Of a stretch of 64,000 nt of DNA, positions 35,338 to 46,698 are shown piece by piece. The position numbers and the translations under genes are program-made. The notes beneath the pieces were generated by a model. It saw only the letters and a list, made by a program, of their open reading frames with translations, was not told the origin of the DNA and made no database searches. Location: contig NZ_JAUOPE010000017.1 in the NCBI RefSeq assembly GCF_030546755.1, positions 1 through 64,000 on the forward strand, given 5' to 3'. This DNA is from Colwellia sp. 1_MG-2023 (lineage in GTDB: Bacteria > Pseudomonadota > Gammaproteobacteria > Enterobacterales > Alteromonadaceae). The number at the start of each line of letters is the position of its first letter. Position 1 is the stretch's first letter.

Positions 35338-35745
35338 ATATCCTTAATTCTTTTCAATAACTTATCAAATCTTGTATAGACAAGGTGAATAAAATTTGAA
35401 TAAAACTTTTTATTCATCAAACGTACAAACTTTCAACAAAAAACTGTAATAAAATTTCATTTTCGCTATAATTTCATATCAAAAAACGAATTCAACGAAT
35501 ATTTCATCGCAAATAAAAACTTTACCAGCTGGTCAATAGATAGCTTTAACCAGTAAATACAATAAGTTATAGAAATGTAAAAAAATTACGAGCAAAAACT
35601 CTATTTTTATTGACCTTTGCTAGATAAATGTTTAATGTTAGCGGTTCCCCTTGGGTAAAAAACAGAGTAATTATGCAAATTTTGCATAACTTTATTCTTT
35701 TCTTAACTCTGTCACCAAGCCGGTATTATATTTAGGAGAGACAAC
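35338..35745 (+). promoter_or_regulatory. gltB upstream region with promoter and inverted repeats
   Basis: About 400 bp without a gene. It contains (1) a perfect 9-2-9 inverted repeat TGAATAAAA-CT-TTTTATTCA at 35397-35416, with an extra TGAAT half-site at 35386; (2) a likely sigma-70 promoter, TTGACC at 35610-35615 and TAATGT at 35633-35638 with 17-bp spacing; (3) TTATGCAAA-T-TTTGCATAA at 35671-35689, downstream of that promoter, enclosed by ACAGAGT (35662-35668) and ACTCTGT (35706-35712). TGAAT/ATTCA half-sites resemble ArgR boxes, but their spacing is not canonical. A GGAGAG ribosome site precedes gltB. Confidence 0.55.
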
Positions 35746-38700
35746 ATGCAGCTTTATGATCACAGCAAACAAAAAGATAACTGTGGATTTGGTTTAATCG
35801 CTCATCAACAGGGCGAAACAAGTCATAAGCTCATTAAAACAGCTATTCATGCTTTAGATCGCATGCAACACCGTGGTGGTATTGCTGCAGATGGAAAAAC
35901 AGGTGATGGTTGTGGATTATTGATGCAAAAACCAGATTCTTTTTTTCGTGCCGTCGCCGAAGAGAATAACTGGAAGCTTGGTAAAAAATATGCTGTAGGT
36001 ATGGTTTTTCTAAACCCTGACCCAATTCAAGCTGCAAAAACTAAAGAAATTTTAGAAGAAGAGTTAACACGTGAGACATTAACTATTGTTGGCTGGCGCG
36101 TCGTGCCAACCAATACTTCTATGTTAGGCGAAATAGCTGCGGGCAACTTACCAACCATAGAACAAGTATTTGTTGATGCTCCTCCAGGTTGGAGAAACCG
36201 AGATTTAGAGCGCCGCTTATATATGGCACGTCGTCGTGCTGAAAAACGTATTGAAGATGAACGTTTCTATGTAGCGAGTCTTTCTTGTTTAGTAACCATC
36301 TACAAAGGCTTAATGATGCCAGTAGATTTGCCTAACTTTTATTTAGACCTTGCGGATATCCGCATGCAAACTGCTATTTGTGTTTTCCATCAACGTTTCT
36401 CGACAAACACTTCTCCGCAATGGCATTTAGCGCAACCGTTCCGTTACTTAGCTCACAATGGTGAAATAAATACTATTAAAGGTAATCGTCAATGGAGCCG
36501 TGCAAGAACTCACCGTTTCCATTCGCCATTGCTACCAGATTTACGCGATGCTGCACCATTTGTTAATGAAAGTGGTTCCGATTCATCATCATTAGATAAC
36601 ATGCTTGAATTGTTCCTTGCTGGCGGTATGGATTTATACCGCGGTATGCGCTTATTAATGCCACCAGCATGGCAAAACAGTCCATTAATGGACGATGATC
36701 TAAAAGCATTTTATGAATTTAACTCTATGCATATGGAGCCATGGGATGGACCAGCAGGTGTCGTGGTCACCAATGGTCGCCACGTTGCGTGTAATCTTGA
36801 TAGAAACGGCTTACGTCCTGCTCGTTACGTTATTACTCGTGATGGTTTCATTACACTTGCTTCAGAAGTCGGTATTTGGGATTACGGTGAAGATGAAGTG
36901 GTTGAAAAGGGTCGCGTAGGTCCAGGTGAAATGCTTGCCATAGATACTTATACCGGTAAAGTATTTGCTTCAAATGATATTGATAATGATTTAAAAGTTA
37001 GACACCCTTATCGTGAATGGTTAAATAAAAACATTAGTCATTTAGTGCCATTTAGTGAACTTGATGCTGAGCAAATTGGTAAGCGAGTTTTTACTGATTT
37101 AGAAATGTCGCAATACCACAAGCTGTTTAATTACAGTTATGAAGAAATTCAGCAAGTGGTAAAAACCCTTGCGGAAAATGGCCAAGAAGCAACTGGTTCT
37201 ATGGGTGATGACACCCCAATGGCGGTACTTTCAAGTCAACCAAGAACTCTATTTGATTATTTCCGTCAACAGTTTGCCCAAGTAACTAACCCACCTATAG
37301 ATCCGTTACGTGAACGTTACGTTATGTCTTTAGGTACTTGTATTGGTCGTGAACATAATGTTTTCAATGAAACCACCAGTCATGCTGATCGTGTTTTATT
37401 TGAATCGCCAATTTTAATGTACACAGGCTTAAAACAGTTACGTGAACTCGATCCTAAACATTATCGCAGCAATACAATCGCGTTAAATTACGCGCAAGAC
37501 GAAGGGCTAGAATCAGCCATCAAACGTATTTGTGATGAAGCGGAAGATCTTGTCAGTAATCAAGATACGGTAATTTTAATTTTATCCGATCGTCAAATTC
37601 AAAAAGACATGTTACCTATACCTGCCGCGATGGCGGTTGGTGCAGTTCAAAAACGTTTAGTCGATAAACAGCTTCGTTGTGATTCAAATATTATTGTTGA
37701 AACAGCGGCGGCTCGTGACTCACACCAGTTTGCAGTATTACTTGGTTTAGGGGCTACTGCGGTTTATCCATACCTTGCATTTGAAACGATTGAACAGTTA
37801 GTCGAACAAGGACAAATTGATTTGCCAGCACGCCAAGCTGTGATCAATTATCGTGACGGTATCAGCAAAGGTTTGTTAAAAATACTCTCTAAAATGGGTA
37901 TTTCTACCATCGCAAGTTATCGTTGTGCGGGCTTATTTGAAGTCATCGGCTTAAACCAAAATATCATGCAATTATGTTTCCCTGATCTACCGAGTAGAAT
38001 TCAAGGGGCAGACTTTGAAGATATCGAACAAGACAATATCAATCTTGCACGTAAAGCCTTTTTAGCTCATCAAAAAATGAGCCACGGTGGTATTCTTAAG
38101 TATGTTCACGGTGGTGAATACCATGCTTATAATCCAAACGTGGTCAATTATTTACAAGATGCAGTGCGCAGTGGCGAATATGATAAATATCGTAAATTTG
38201 CTGATGAAGTAAACAACCGCCCGCCAGCAACATTACGTGATTTACTTGCTTTTAAAGAAGATACAAAGTCAATCAGTCTTGACCAAGTTGAAGCTGATAG
38301 CGAAATGTTTAAACGTTTTGATAGTGCTGCAATGTCAATTGGCGCACTTAGTCCAGAGGCTCATGAAGCATTAGCGATTGCGATGAACCGTTTAGGTGGT
38401 TATTCAAATTCAGGTGAAGGCGGTGAAGATGAACGTCGTTTTGGCACCGTGAAAAATTCGCGTATCAAACAAATTGCTTCGGGTAGATTTGGCGTAACAC
38501 CACATTACTTAGTAAATGCTGATGTGTTACAAATTAAAGTTGCCCAAGGTGCAAAACCTGGCGAAGGTGGTCAATTGCCTGGTGATAAAGTATCACCATT
38601 AATCGCGAAATTACGCTTTTCAGTACCGGGCGTTACGTTAATTTCGCCACCGCCACATCATGATATTTATTCAATTGAAGATTTAGCGCAGCTAATTTTT

Positions 38701-40206
38701 GATTTAAAACAAGTTAATCCAACGGCTGTAATTTCAGTGAAGTTAGTGTCAGGACCAGGCGTAGGCACAATCGCCTCTGGTGTTGCCAAGGCATATGCTG
38801 ATTTTATTACCATTTCTGGTTATGACGGCGGTACTGCGGCTAGCCCTTTAACATCGGTTAAATATGCGGGTTGTCCATGGGAGCTTGGTTTAGCAGAAGC
38901 TCATCAATCACTCGTTACTAACGGCTTACGTCATAAAGTACGCTTACAAGTTGATGGTGGTTTAAAAACAGGGTTAGATATAGTTAAAGCGGCAATACTT
39001 GGTGCAGAGAGCTTCGGCTTTGGTACAGCACCTATGGTTACACTAGGTTGTAAATTCCTACGTATTTGTCATTTAAATAATTGTGCGACAGGTGTTGCAA
39101 CACAGGACGAAGTTTTACGTGAGCAATTCTTTAAAGGCTTGCCTGATCAAGTAATGAATTACTTTAAATTCATTGCTCATGATGTTCGTGAAATTTTAGC
39201 GCAATTAGGTGTCGAAAGTTTAGAAGCGATCATTGGACGTACTGATTTATTAGTACCTCTAAAAGGGATCACAGCGAAACAACAGAAATTAGATTTATCG
39301 CCAATTATTGCGCCAGTAGTCGCAGGTGATAATACAGCCTTACATCAAACGGAAGAAAATACGCCATTTGATAAAGGCGCACTCAACCAAGAAATACTTG
39401 CAACAGCTTCAGAAGCCGTTGCTCATAGTAGTGGTGGCGAATACAGATTTTCAATTCAGAATACTGATCGCTCAGTGGGCGCTTCACTTTCTGGTGAAAT
39501 TGCACGTCAACATGGTGATCAAGGCATGTCTGCAACGCCAATCAAGTTATCACTGACAGGTACAGCCGGTCAAAGTTTTGGTGTTTGGAACGCCGGTGGT
39601 TTAGAAATGACCTTAATTGGTGATGCAAACGATTACGTTGGTAAAGGAATGACCGGTGGTAAGCTAACGATCAAGCCACCAAAAGGTGTCGATTACGCTA
39701 GTGAAAAAACCATGATCATGGGTAATACCTGTTTATACGGAGCAACAGGCGGTAAATTATTCGGTTGTGGCCGTGCTGGTGAACGTTTTGCTGTTCGTAA
39801 CTCAGGATGTCATGCTGTTATAGAAGGCACTGGCGATCACGCTTGTGAATATATGACCGGTGGTATTGTAACGATTCTTGGTCAAGTTGGGGTTAACTTT
39901 GGTGCCGGTATGACAGGCGGGTTTGCTTATGTTTTAGATGAAAACAATGATTTAGATATCCGTTTAAATCATGAATCTATCGAAACATTACCGATAGAAG
40001 ATTTAACGATTCATCAAGAGCATTTACGTGGCATCATCAGCCAACACCATGAAGAAACGGGCAGTCTACATGCTCATAAAATTTTAAATGATTTCGATGC
40101 TTATGCACCATTATTTAGATTAGTAAAACCAAAAGCTACCGACGTAAAAACGTTATTAGGTCACCGTAGCCGTTCATCTGCAGAACTTCGCGTTCAAGCG
40201 CAATGA
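35746..40206 (+). CDS. gltB: Glutamate synthase (NADPH) large subunit
   Basis: 1486-residue GOGAT alpha subunit; with GltD it makes two glutamates from glutamine and 2-oxoglutarate. The short propeptide ends before the nucleophile Cys in DNCGFGLIAHQQG (about residue 13). Then come the class-II glutaminase domain (RFSTNTSPQWHLAQPFRYLAHNGEI region), a central domain, the FMN-binding synthase domain (GGEDERRFGT, ISGYDGGTAASPLTS), the 3Fe-4S cluster ligands (GCKFLRICHLNNCATG), and the C-terminal beta-helix (GMTGGKLTI, GATGGKLFGCGRAGERFAVR). gltD follows after 30 bp. Full length and intact. Confidence 0.98.
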   Translation: MQLYDHSKQKDNCGFGLIAHQQGETSHKLIKTAIHALDRMQHRGGIAADGKTGDGCGLLMQKPDSFFRAVAEENNWKLGKKYAVGMVFLNPDPIQAAKTKEILEEELTRETLTIVGWRVVPTNTSMLGEIAAGNLPTIEQVFVDAPPGWRNRDLERRLYMARRRAEKRIEDERFYVASLSCLVTIYKGLMMPVDLPNFYLDLADIRMQTAICVFHQRFSTNTSPQWHLAQPFRYLAHNGEINTIKGNRQWSRARTHRFHSPLLPDLRDAAPFVNESGSDSSSLDNMLELFLAGGMDLYRGMRLLMPPAWQNSPLMDDDLKAFYEFNSMHMEPWDGPAGVVVTNGRHVACNLDRNGLRPARYVITRDGFITLASEVGIWDYGEDEVVEKGRVGPGEMLAIDTYTGKVFASNDIDNDLKVRHPYREWLNKNISHLVPFSELDAEQIGKRVFTDLEMSQYHKLFNYSYEEIQQVVKTLAENGQEATGSMGDDTPMAVLSSQPRTLFDYFRQQFAQVTNPPIDPLRERYVMSLGTCIGREHNVFNETTSHADRVLFESPILMYTGLKQLRELDPKHYRSNTIALNYAQDEGLESAIKRICDEAEDLVSNQDTVILILSDRQIQKDMLPIPAAMAVGAVQKRLVDKQLRCDSNIIVETAAARDSHQFAVLLGLGATAVYPYLAFETIEQLVEQGQIDLPARQAVINYRDGISKGLLKILSKMGISTIASYRCAGLFEVIGLNQNIMQLCFPDLPSRIQGADFEDIEQDNINLARKAFLAHQKMSHGGILKYVHGGEYHAYNPNVVNYLQDAVRSGEYDKYRKFADEVNNRPPATLRDLLAFKEDTKSISLDQVEADSEMFKRFDSAAMSIGALSPEAHEALAIAMNRLGGYSNSGEGGEDERRFGTVKNSRIKQIASGRFGVTPHYLVNADVLQIKVAQGAKPGEGGQLPGDKVSPLIAKLRFSVPGVTLISPPPHHDIYSIEDLAQLIFDLKQVNPTAVISVKLVSGPGVGTIASGVAKAYADFITISGYDGGTAASPLTSVKYAGCPWELGLAEAHQSLVTNGLRHKVRLQVDGGLKTGLDIVKAAILGAESFGFGTAPMVTLGCKFLRICHLNNCATGVATQDEVLREQFFKGLPDQVMNYFKFIAHDVREILAQLGVESLEAIIGRTDLLVPLKGITAKQQKLDLSPIIAPVVAGDNTALHQTEENTPFDKGALNQEILATASEAVAHSSGGEYRFSIQNTDRSVGASLSGEIARQHGDQGMSATPIKLSLTGTAGQSFGVWNAGGLEMTLIGDANDYVGKGMTGGKLTIKPPKGVDYASEKTMIMGNTCLYGATGGKLFGCGRAGERFAVRNSGCHAVIEGTGDHACEYMTGGIVTILGQVGVNFGAGMTGGFAYVLDENNDLDIRLNHESIETLPIEDLTIHQEHLRGIISQHHEETGSLHAHKILNDFDAYAPLFRLVKPKATDVKTLLGHRSRSSAELRVQAQ

Positions 40207-40224
40207 TATAAGAACGCGAATTGA

Positions 40225-41652
<1,428 letters not shown>

Positions 41653-41677
41653 CGCGTAATAACGGTGTTGATTAAAG

Positions 41678-41698
41678 AGCAGCTCCGGCTGCTTTTTT
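41678..41698 (+). terminator. Intrinsic terminator of gltBD
   Basis: Six-bp stem AGCAGC/GCTGCT with a TCCG tetraloop and a run of T at 41693-41698, 26 bp after the gltD stop. Confidence 0.85.
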
Positions 41699-41827
41699 AT
41701 TTAATTGTAACAAGAGATCAATATTTAACTTAACATTCAGTTTAACTTAGCAAACTTGACTATATTTATAATATCAAACGATTATTAATATGTGCTATTT
41801 ATAAATTTGGGTGTTTTAAAAGGATAT

Positions 41828-42592
41828 ATGATAAAAAAGATGTTACGAAATGCATGCCGCATGCTCACTGTCTTTGGGTTATTTTTCATAACCGCCCCAT
41901 CTCAAGCTGAAGAGATCAAAGTGGTTACTGAGTATCTTGCTCCCTATCAAATGAATAATGCTGATAATAGCTTAGGTGGGTTTTCTACTGAGATTGTGCA
42001 AGCCATATTTAAACAAGCAGATAAAACGCCAAACTTTAGTGCTATCCCTTGGGCAAGAGCATATGAAACAGCTAGCACAGAAAAAAATGTGATGATTTAC
42101 TCGATTGCTCAAACCAAAGAGCGCAAAGATCTATTTCATTGGATAGGCAGTTTAATTAATGAAAAACTGTTTTTTTGGGGGTTAAAGAGTCAATTCCCTG
42201 AGCCCATAGATGATTTAGAGCAGCTAAAAAAATATATCGTTGCATCCGCACGCAATTCAAATGTTGCCCACTTTTTAAAAATTAATAATTTTAAACATAA
42301 TTATAAATTGGTAAAAGAAGATCAAAACATACAAATGCTTTTCAAAGGTCGTGCTGAGCTGATCATTGCCACTGAATTAACTCTGAAACATAACACTAAA
42401 AAGCTTAACTTAGATTTTGATAAACTAATAAAAATTAAAGAATTTACCGATATAAATAACGACTTAAACTTAGCGATGAATCTACAATCAGATCCCGAAT
42501 TAGTCGCTGAATTTCAGCGGGCATATGCAGAAATTAAATCTCAAGGGGTAATCGATGCTATTTATAAGAAGTGGGGAATTCCATTGCATTAA
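41828..42592 (+). CDS. Periplasmic solute-binding-like protein (amino-acid ABC type, SBP_bac_3)
   Basis: 254 residues from the ATG at 41828 (AAAAGGATAT upstream; another frame-compatible start at 41792 lacks a site). Signal peptide ends ...APSQA. The mature protein looks like the two-lobe family-3 solute-binding fold: IKVVTEYLAPYQMNN, GGFSTEIVQAIFK, IPWARAYETA, then RKDLFHWIGSL and a C-terminal QGVIDAIYKKWGIPL. No permease or ATPase gene is adjacent. Such stand-alone proteins are common in Alteromonadales and Vibrionales and may serve sensing or scavenging; the ligand is unknown. Confidence 0.82.
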   Translation: MIKKMLRNACRMLTVFGLFFITAPSQAEEIKVVTEYLAPYQMNNADNSLGGFSTEIVQAIFKQADKTPNFSAIPWARAYETASTEKNVMIYSIAQTKERKDLFHWIGSLINEKLFFWGLKSQFPEPIDDLEQLKKYIVASARNSNVAHFLKINNFKHNYKLVKEDQNIQMLFKGRAELIIATELTLKHNTKKLNLDFDKLIKIKEFTDINNDLNLAMNLQSDPELVAEFQRAYAEIKSQGVIDAIYKKWGIPLH

Positions 42593-42621
42593 GCCAAGAT
42601 CACTAAAAATATTTTAATATA

Positions 42622-42659
42622 AAAAAGCCGTTTCAAACAAAAGTCTGAAACGGCTTTTT
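42622..42659. terminator. Bidirectional intrinsic terminator
   Basis: Perfect 14-bp arms AAAAAGCCGTTTCA (42622-42635) and TGAAACGGCTTTTT (42646-42659) with a 10-base loop. It separates the plus-strand solute-binding gene from the convergent fabY. Confidence 0.9.
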
Positions 42660-42686
42660 ATTATAATGATTCAACTCTTGCTTAAA

Positions 42687-44588
42687 CTACACCATATCAT
42701 CAAACGGATTTTGTTTTGGCAATGCTATTTTATGAGCAAAACCTGTCATGGCAATATCTTCAGCTGTGATATCAAGATCTTCATCCGATAACACACCGTC
42801 ACCAAATTTATAAATGATATCAAATTGTGCATGATCAGCTTTTTCTTGGTATGCCAACTGTGCTTTTTCTACTAAGGCTAAACTTGCTTGATAACCTTGC
42901 ATGGCTGCCTCACCATGACGTTTTGCCATCATAGAAAGTGTGACATTAGGCGAAAGTATGGTTGCAGTTGCATTATTGCCACCAAACCCTTTAGAGTTAA
43001 TAAACGCAACGTCCATTTCTTGACAGTGCCAATGGTCGGTCGCAATATTTAAGCGTTCGCTATAAACATCATCAGCGACTTTATCAATCGTGGTAATACC
43101 GGGCATTATATTATGTGAAAAAACACCTAATGCCATGGCAACTTGGTCACCACTTGCCGGACCAATGGTATGACCGACGTACGCTTTAGGCGCTGCAACT
43201 GGCCAATTGTTAATATCGAAACTTTGCGCAAGGCGATCATATATTAAAGATTCTGTGACTCTATTTTGCGGAGTACTTGACCCATGCGCTAATATAAAAC
43301 TACGATTTTGTACCGACTCTTTACCAACAATGCTGGTCGCTAATGCCACAGACTTTGCCATAGTAATATAGTTTCCAGGACCAGGAGCTGTGATAGATTT
43401 TTTAATACCATCAGCATTGGTATAAACATCAGCAACAGAGCCAAGTACTTTACAACCTAGCTCAACCGTTAACGCATCATCCATTAAAACAATAAACTGC
43501 GCCGCTTCACCTATGGTAAATCCGCAATTATCACCAAAAGGACGACTGGTTTTACGATGGTTTGCACTGCCTTGGGTAATGCCATCTAACTTTTTCAAGC
43601 CTTCTTCGTTGGCTAAAGCGCTCATATTGCCGAAGCCTTCAATAACTTCGGGTGTTATAGCACAGTCATTACTACCCACGATAGCCACACGAATTCGTCC
43701 TGCTTGAATGTCTTGTACCGCCGCTTTAAGGTTATATAAAAACGTGGCACAGGCACCGGTTGAAGTAAAAGTACTACCAACACTGCCTGTCACATAAGCA
43801 TTGATGAAATCTGTCGACATAGTGTTTAAGCCAAGCGCTAAATTTTTCGTCGAAACACGTTCGCCTCGCATACGATTTTGCATCATGCCGCCAAGCCCTT
43901 CGCTTTGCACTTGCCCAAACACGGAAGCCGAGTAGGTGCCAACTTCATCAGGACTAATTTTACTGGCAATGTCATCCCAACTATATCCTGTTGAATGTAT
44001 CGCATCGGCTGCGCCAAAAATCGTTGCTTGCAAACCTCTTGGTTGGTACCGACTATTATAAAGAACAGCTGGCTCAAAACCGGTAGGAAATTGTCCTGCA
44101 GCTTTAATAGGGTTATCACGCGTAGAGTCATGTTTGGCTTCAAATTCGCCAGCTATTTCAACACGGACTCTTTTATCGGCTAATTCAGTGATTGTCCAAG
44201 AACGTGGCAACGGAGTTGGCAAATCACGTGCTTTCGTTTCAAAAGTGATCGCTTGTTCACTTTGTCCCATCGTCATTTTTTGTTGCCAAGGGGTAGCATC
44301 AGGATCAAAATGATTTTTTTCAATTTTGCGAATTAACGTGCCATTTAGTATTTGTTCACCAAATAAAGACTCTACTTGACTCGCTTCAACCGTCGCTCCA
44401 TTAGTATCAAGCAACTTACCTTCTTCAAATTTAAGGATATTCATTAACGTTGCTAAGCCAACAAACGTTTCTTGTCGAGCTTCTGCATTTAGTTTATCAA
44501 TTACAATTCGGCGAAAGCCCTGATGAAATGATGTTCGACCTGCGGCGTTAATTCCGCCCATGCCAACAATAATAGGTAAAGCTGTCAT
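42687..44588 (-). CDS. fabY: Beta-ketoacyl-ACP synthase FabY
   Basis: 633 residues, the size of the FabY class of initiating ketosynthases known from Pseudomonas aeruginosa, which condense acetyl-CoA with malonyl-ACP in place of FabH. N-terminal IIVGMGGINAAGRTSFHQGF is characteristic. The thiolase-fold triad is visible: Cys280 in TSTGACATFLYNLKAA, His in LAHGSSTPQNRV, His in YVGHTIGPASGDQ. It is unusually long because of an N-terminal insertion of about 200 residues. It stands alone, divergent from a GlxA-type regulator at 44728. Confidence 0.9.
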   Translation of the reverse strand: MTALPIIVGMGGINAAGRTSFHQGFRRIVIDKLNAEARQETFVGLATLMNILKFEEGKLLDTNGATVEASQVESLFGEQILNGTLIRKIEKNHFDPDATPWQQKMTMGQSEQAITFETKARDLPTPLPRSWTITELADKRVRVEIAGEFEAKHDSTRDNPIKAAGQFPTGFEPAVLYNSRYQPRGLQATIFGAADAIHSTGYSWDDIASKISPDEVGTYSASVFGQVQSEGLGGMMQNRMRGERVSTKNLALGLNTMSTDFINAYVTGSVGSTFTSTGACATFLYNLKAAVQDIQAGRIRVAIVGSNDCAITPEVIEGFGNMSALANEEGLKKLDGITQGSANHRKTSRPFGDNCGFTIGEAAQFIVLMDDALTVELGCKVLGSVADVYTNADGIKKSITAPGPGNYITMAKSVALATSIVGKESVQNRSFILAHGSSTPQNRVTESLIYDRLAQSFDINNWPVAAPKAYVGHTIGPASGDQVAMALGVFSHNIMPGITTIDKVADDVYSERLNIATDHWHCQEMDVAFINSKGFGGNNATATILSPNVTLSMMAKRHGEAAMQGYQASLALVEKAQLAYQEKADHAQFDIIYKFGDGVLSDEDLDITAEDIAMTGFAHKIALPKQNPFDDMV

Positions 44589-44727
44589 TAATATTTCTCT
44601 TTATGCAAAAACTATAAATCTCTATGTTGTCTAGTGTAGAAATATTCTCAGACAAATTATGGTTATTTAAAGCCAAAAAATATGGCAAAATAGCCAAATG
44701 TAAGTTTATTTAGGTGAAAGTAACCAG

Positions 44728-45723
44728 ATGAAGCGTCCAAAAATCAATATCGCGCTTATTTTATATGACGGCATGCTAGCAACTAGCGTGAGTTTACCGG
44801 TAGAAATGTTGCGAGCAGGTGAAGCAATCGGTATACAAGCTGATAAAAAAGCACCGCGTTTATCGATTCAAATGGTCGCCGAAAATGAAACGCCTGTAGT
44901 CACTCGAGCATTAATTAAACTTTTACCAGAATCAAGTGTGAAAAATGCTCGTAAGCCTGATTATGCGATCATTCCGAGTTTATGGCGTAACCCTCGTCCT
45001 TCAATACAAAAGCAACCACAATTAATTAATTGGCTGAAAGACATTTGGCATGATGGTTCAACTTTAATTGGCGGCGGTACTGGCGTATGCTTTATGGCTG
45101 AATCAGGCTTGCTTGATCACCACCCTGCAACCACGCATTGGCATTATGTGGAACAGTTCAAACGCGATTACCCTAAGGTATTATTAAAACCAGATTTTTT
45201 TATCACTCAGTCGGATCGTATTTATTGTGCTGCTAGTTTAAATGCCTTAGCTGATATCATTGTTCATATTATTTTTCAAATTTATGGCAAAACCGCGGCA
45301 CAACACGTTGAGCGTAATTTTTCTCATGAAATTAGAAAACCTTACGAAGAACAACGCTATTTAGAAGGCGCTGTTGATAAACATTCTGATGAGTTAATCA
45401 TTCAAATACAATTTTGGATGCAAACCAATCTTAATTCTTCCTTGCCTTTAAAAGAGGTTGCCGAACAGTTTGGCATCAGTCAACGTTCTTTCACCCGGCG
45501 TTTCAAAAACGCAATAGGCATTAGTGCGATGAAATATTGGCAACAATTAAAAATTGAAGCAGCCAAAGATTTATTAGCCTCAAGTAATCTATCGATTCAA
45601 GAGATTTCCTATCAAGTGGGATATCAAGATCAAAGTCACTTCACCAAACTATTCAAAAAGGCATTAAGTACCACACCAAAAGATTATCGCTTAATGGTTA
45701 GAAAGAAATTGTTTTCACAGTAA
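44728..45723 (+). CDS. GlxA-family AraC-type transcriptional regulator (DJ-1/PfpI + HTH)
   Basis: 331 residues: an N-terminal DJ-1/PfpI-like domain (INIALILYDGMLATSVSLPVE; GGGTGVCFMAESGLL near residue 112, with Cys in the nucleophile-elbow position) and a C-terminal AraC double helix-turn-helix (PLKEVAEQFGISQRSFTRRF; IQEISYQVGYQDQSHFTKLF). Known members control amine, arginine or choline catabolism; the ligand here is unknown. The divergent gene is fabY, 139 bp away, a possible target. Confidence 0.9.
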   Translation: MKRPKINIALILYDGMLATSVSLPVEMLRAGEAIGIQADKKAPRLSIQMVAENETPVVTRALIKLLPESSVKNARKPDYAIIPSLWRNPRPSIQKQPQLINWLKDIWHDGSTLIGGGTGVCFMAESGLLDHHPATTHWHYVEQFKRDYPKVLLKPDFFITQSDRIYCAASLNALADIIVHIIFQIYGKTAAQHVERNFSHEIRKPYEEQRYLEGAVDKHSDELIIQIQFWMQTNLNSSLPLKEVAEQFGISQRSFTRRFKNAIGISAMKYWQQLKIEAAKDLLASSNLSIQEISYQVGYQDQSHFTKLFKKALSTTPKDYRLMVRKKLFSQ

Positions 45724-45844
45724 ATTCAGTAATGCTTTAGGCAAGGTATCCATAAGAAACAGTCATGATTATTAGGCTGTTTAAATGATATCGTAACTCT
45801 TAAAGTTCATTATTCTGGCCGAAATAGATTTAAAAAATAATCAT

Positions 45845-45875
45845 AAAAAAACACTGATCATTACAATCAGTGTTT
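45845..45875 (-). terminator. Intrinsic terminator after the PEP-CTERM gene
   Basis: Arms ACACTGAT (45851-45858) and ATCAGTGT (45866-45873), extended by A/T pairs, loop of 7. Read on the minus strand it ends in a T run of six or more, 25 bp after the stop codon at 45900. Confidence 0.8.
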
Positions 45876-45899
45876 ATACTTTTTAAAATAATAGTGAGT

Positions 45900-46520
45900 T
45901 TATTTCGTCGCTTTTAATTTACGAGAGAATAAACCAATCATGCCTAGCGCCAAAATTGCGAATGAAGATGGTTCTGGAATTTGGGCTGTAAAAGCAATAG
46001 GAGGCTGGCCTTCCGTTGGAGAAGCAATAGTCCAGTCGGAAGCATAAAAAGTATTACCTGAGTGAGTGTCTTTAACACGTTGATAAACATACAGATTATC
46101 ATCAACAACATCAGCTAAAGGACCACCTATAAAGGAGGCACCATTAGGTACATTAATATTCTGAATGGCCGTGATAAAATCAATTAGTGTACCTGTTGCA
46201 TTAAACATAGCGATAGAGAAAGCTGTTCCATGATTAATAGGAATATTAAAATCAACATCTATATCATGACTCGGCTCTTCACCAACAACAAGAATATCGC
46301 CAGAAGCAAGAAAAAACGAATTAGTAAAGGTGAAAACATCAGAGCTACTTTCAAAAAAGTTTATGCTATAGCCTTGTAAATCAATGGCTGTATTACCTGT
46401 ATTAACTAATTCTATATAATCTTCATCACCAAGGTTTACTTCATTGATGATCAAAGCAGCGTTTGCAGTTTGTATAAGTGTCGCTACGATTAATACCGTA
46501 GAGAAAAAGAGTGATTTCAT
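45900..46520 (-). CDS. PEP-CTERM-sorted protein with lamin-tail domain
   Basis: 206 residues from the ATG at 46520 (AAGGAAGAAT upstream; an in-frame ATG 24 bp earlier has no site). Signal peptide MKSLFFSTVLIVATLIQTANA, then a lamin-tail (LTD) beta domain: LIINEVNLGDEDYIELVNTG, AIDLQGYSINF and FLASGDILVVGEE. The C-terminus is a PEP-CTERM signal: IPEPSSF, a hydrophobic helix (AILALGMIGLF) and the basic tail SRKLKATK. Exosortase/PEP-CTERM systems sort such proteins to the cell surface, often with exopolysaccharide. No exosortase gene is in this window. Its binding partner is unknown. Confidence 0.88.
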   Translation of the reverse strand: MKSLFFSTVLIVATLIQTANAALIINEVNLGDEDYIELVNTGNTAIDLQGYSINFFESSSDVFTFTNSFFLASGDILVVGEEPSHDIDVDFNIPINHGTAFSIAMFNATGTLIDFITAIQNINVPNGASFIGGPLADVVDDNLYVYQRVKDTHSGNTFYASDWTIASPTEGQPPIAFTAQIPEPSSFAILALGMIGLFSRKLKATK

Positions 46521-46698
46521 ATTCTTCCTTAAGTTGTATAACAATAATCAACAGTACTTGAGCAAGAATTAAACCAAAAAAAATACTTTATATTTATCAA
46601 TAGGTTAAATATATAGTGCAATCAAAACATCAATAAGTGTAAAAAAACTCGACAAAATATTTAAGCTAACTTACTAATTATACGAAATAAATTTAATA

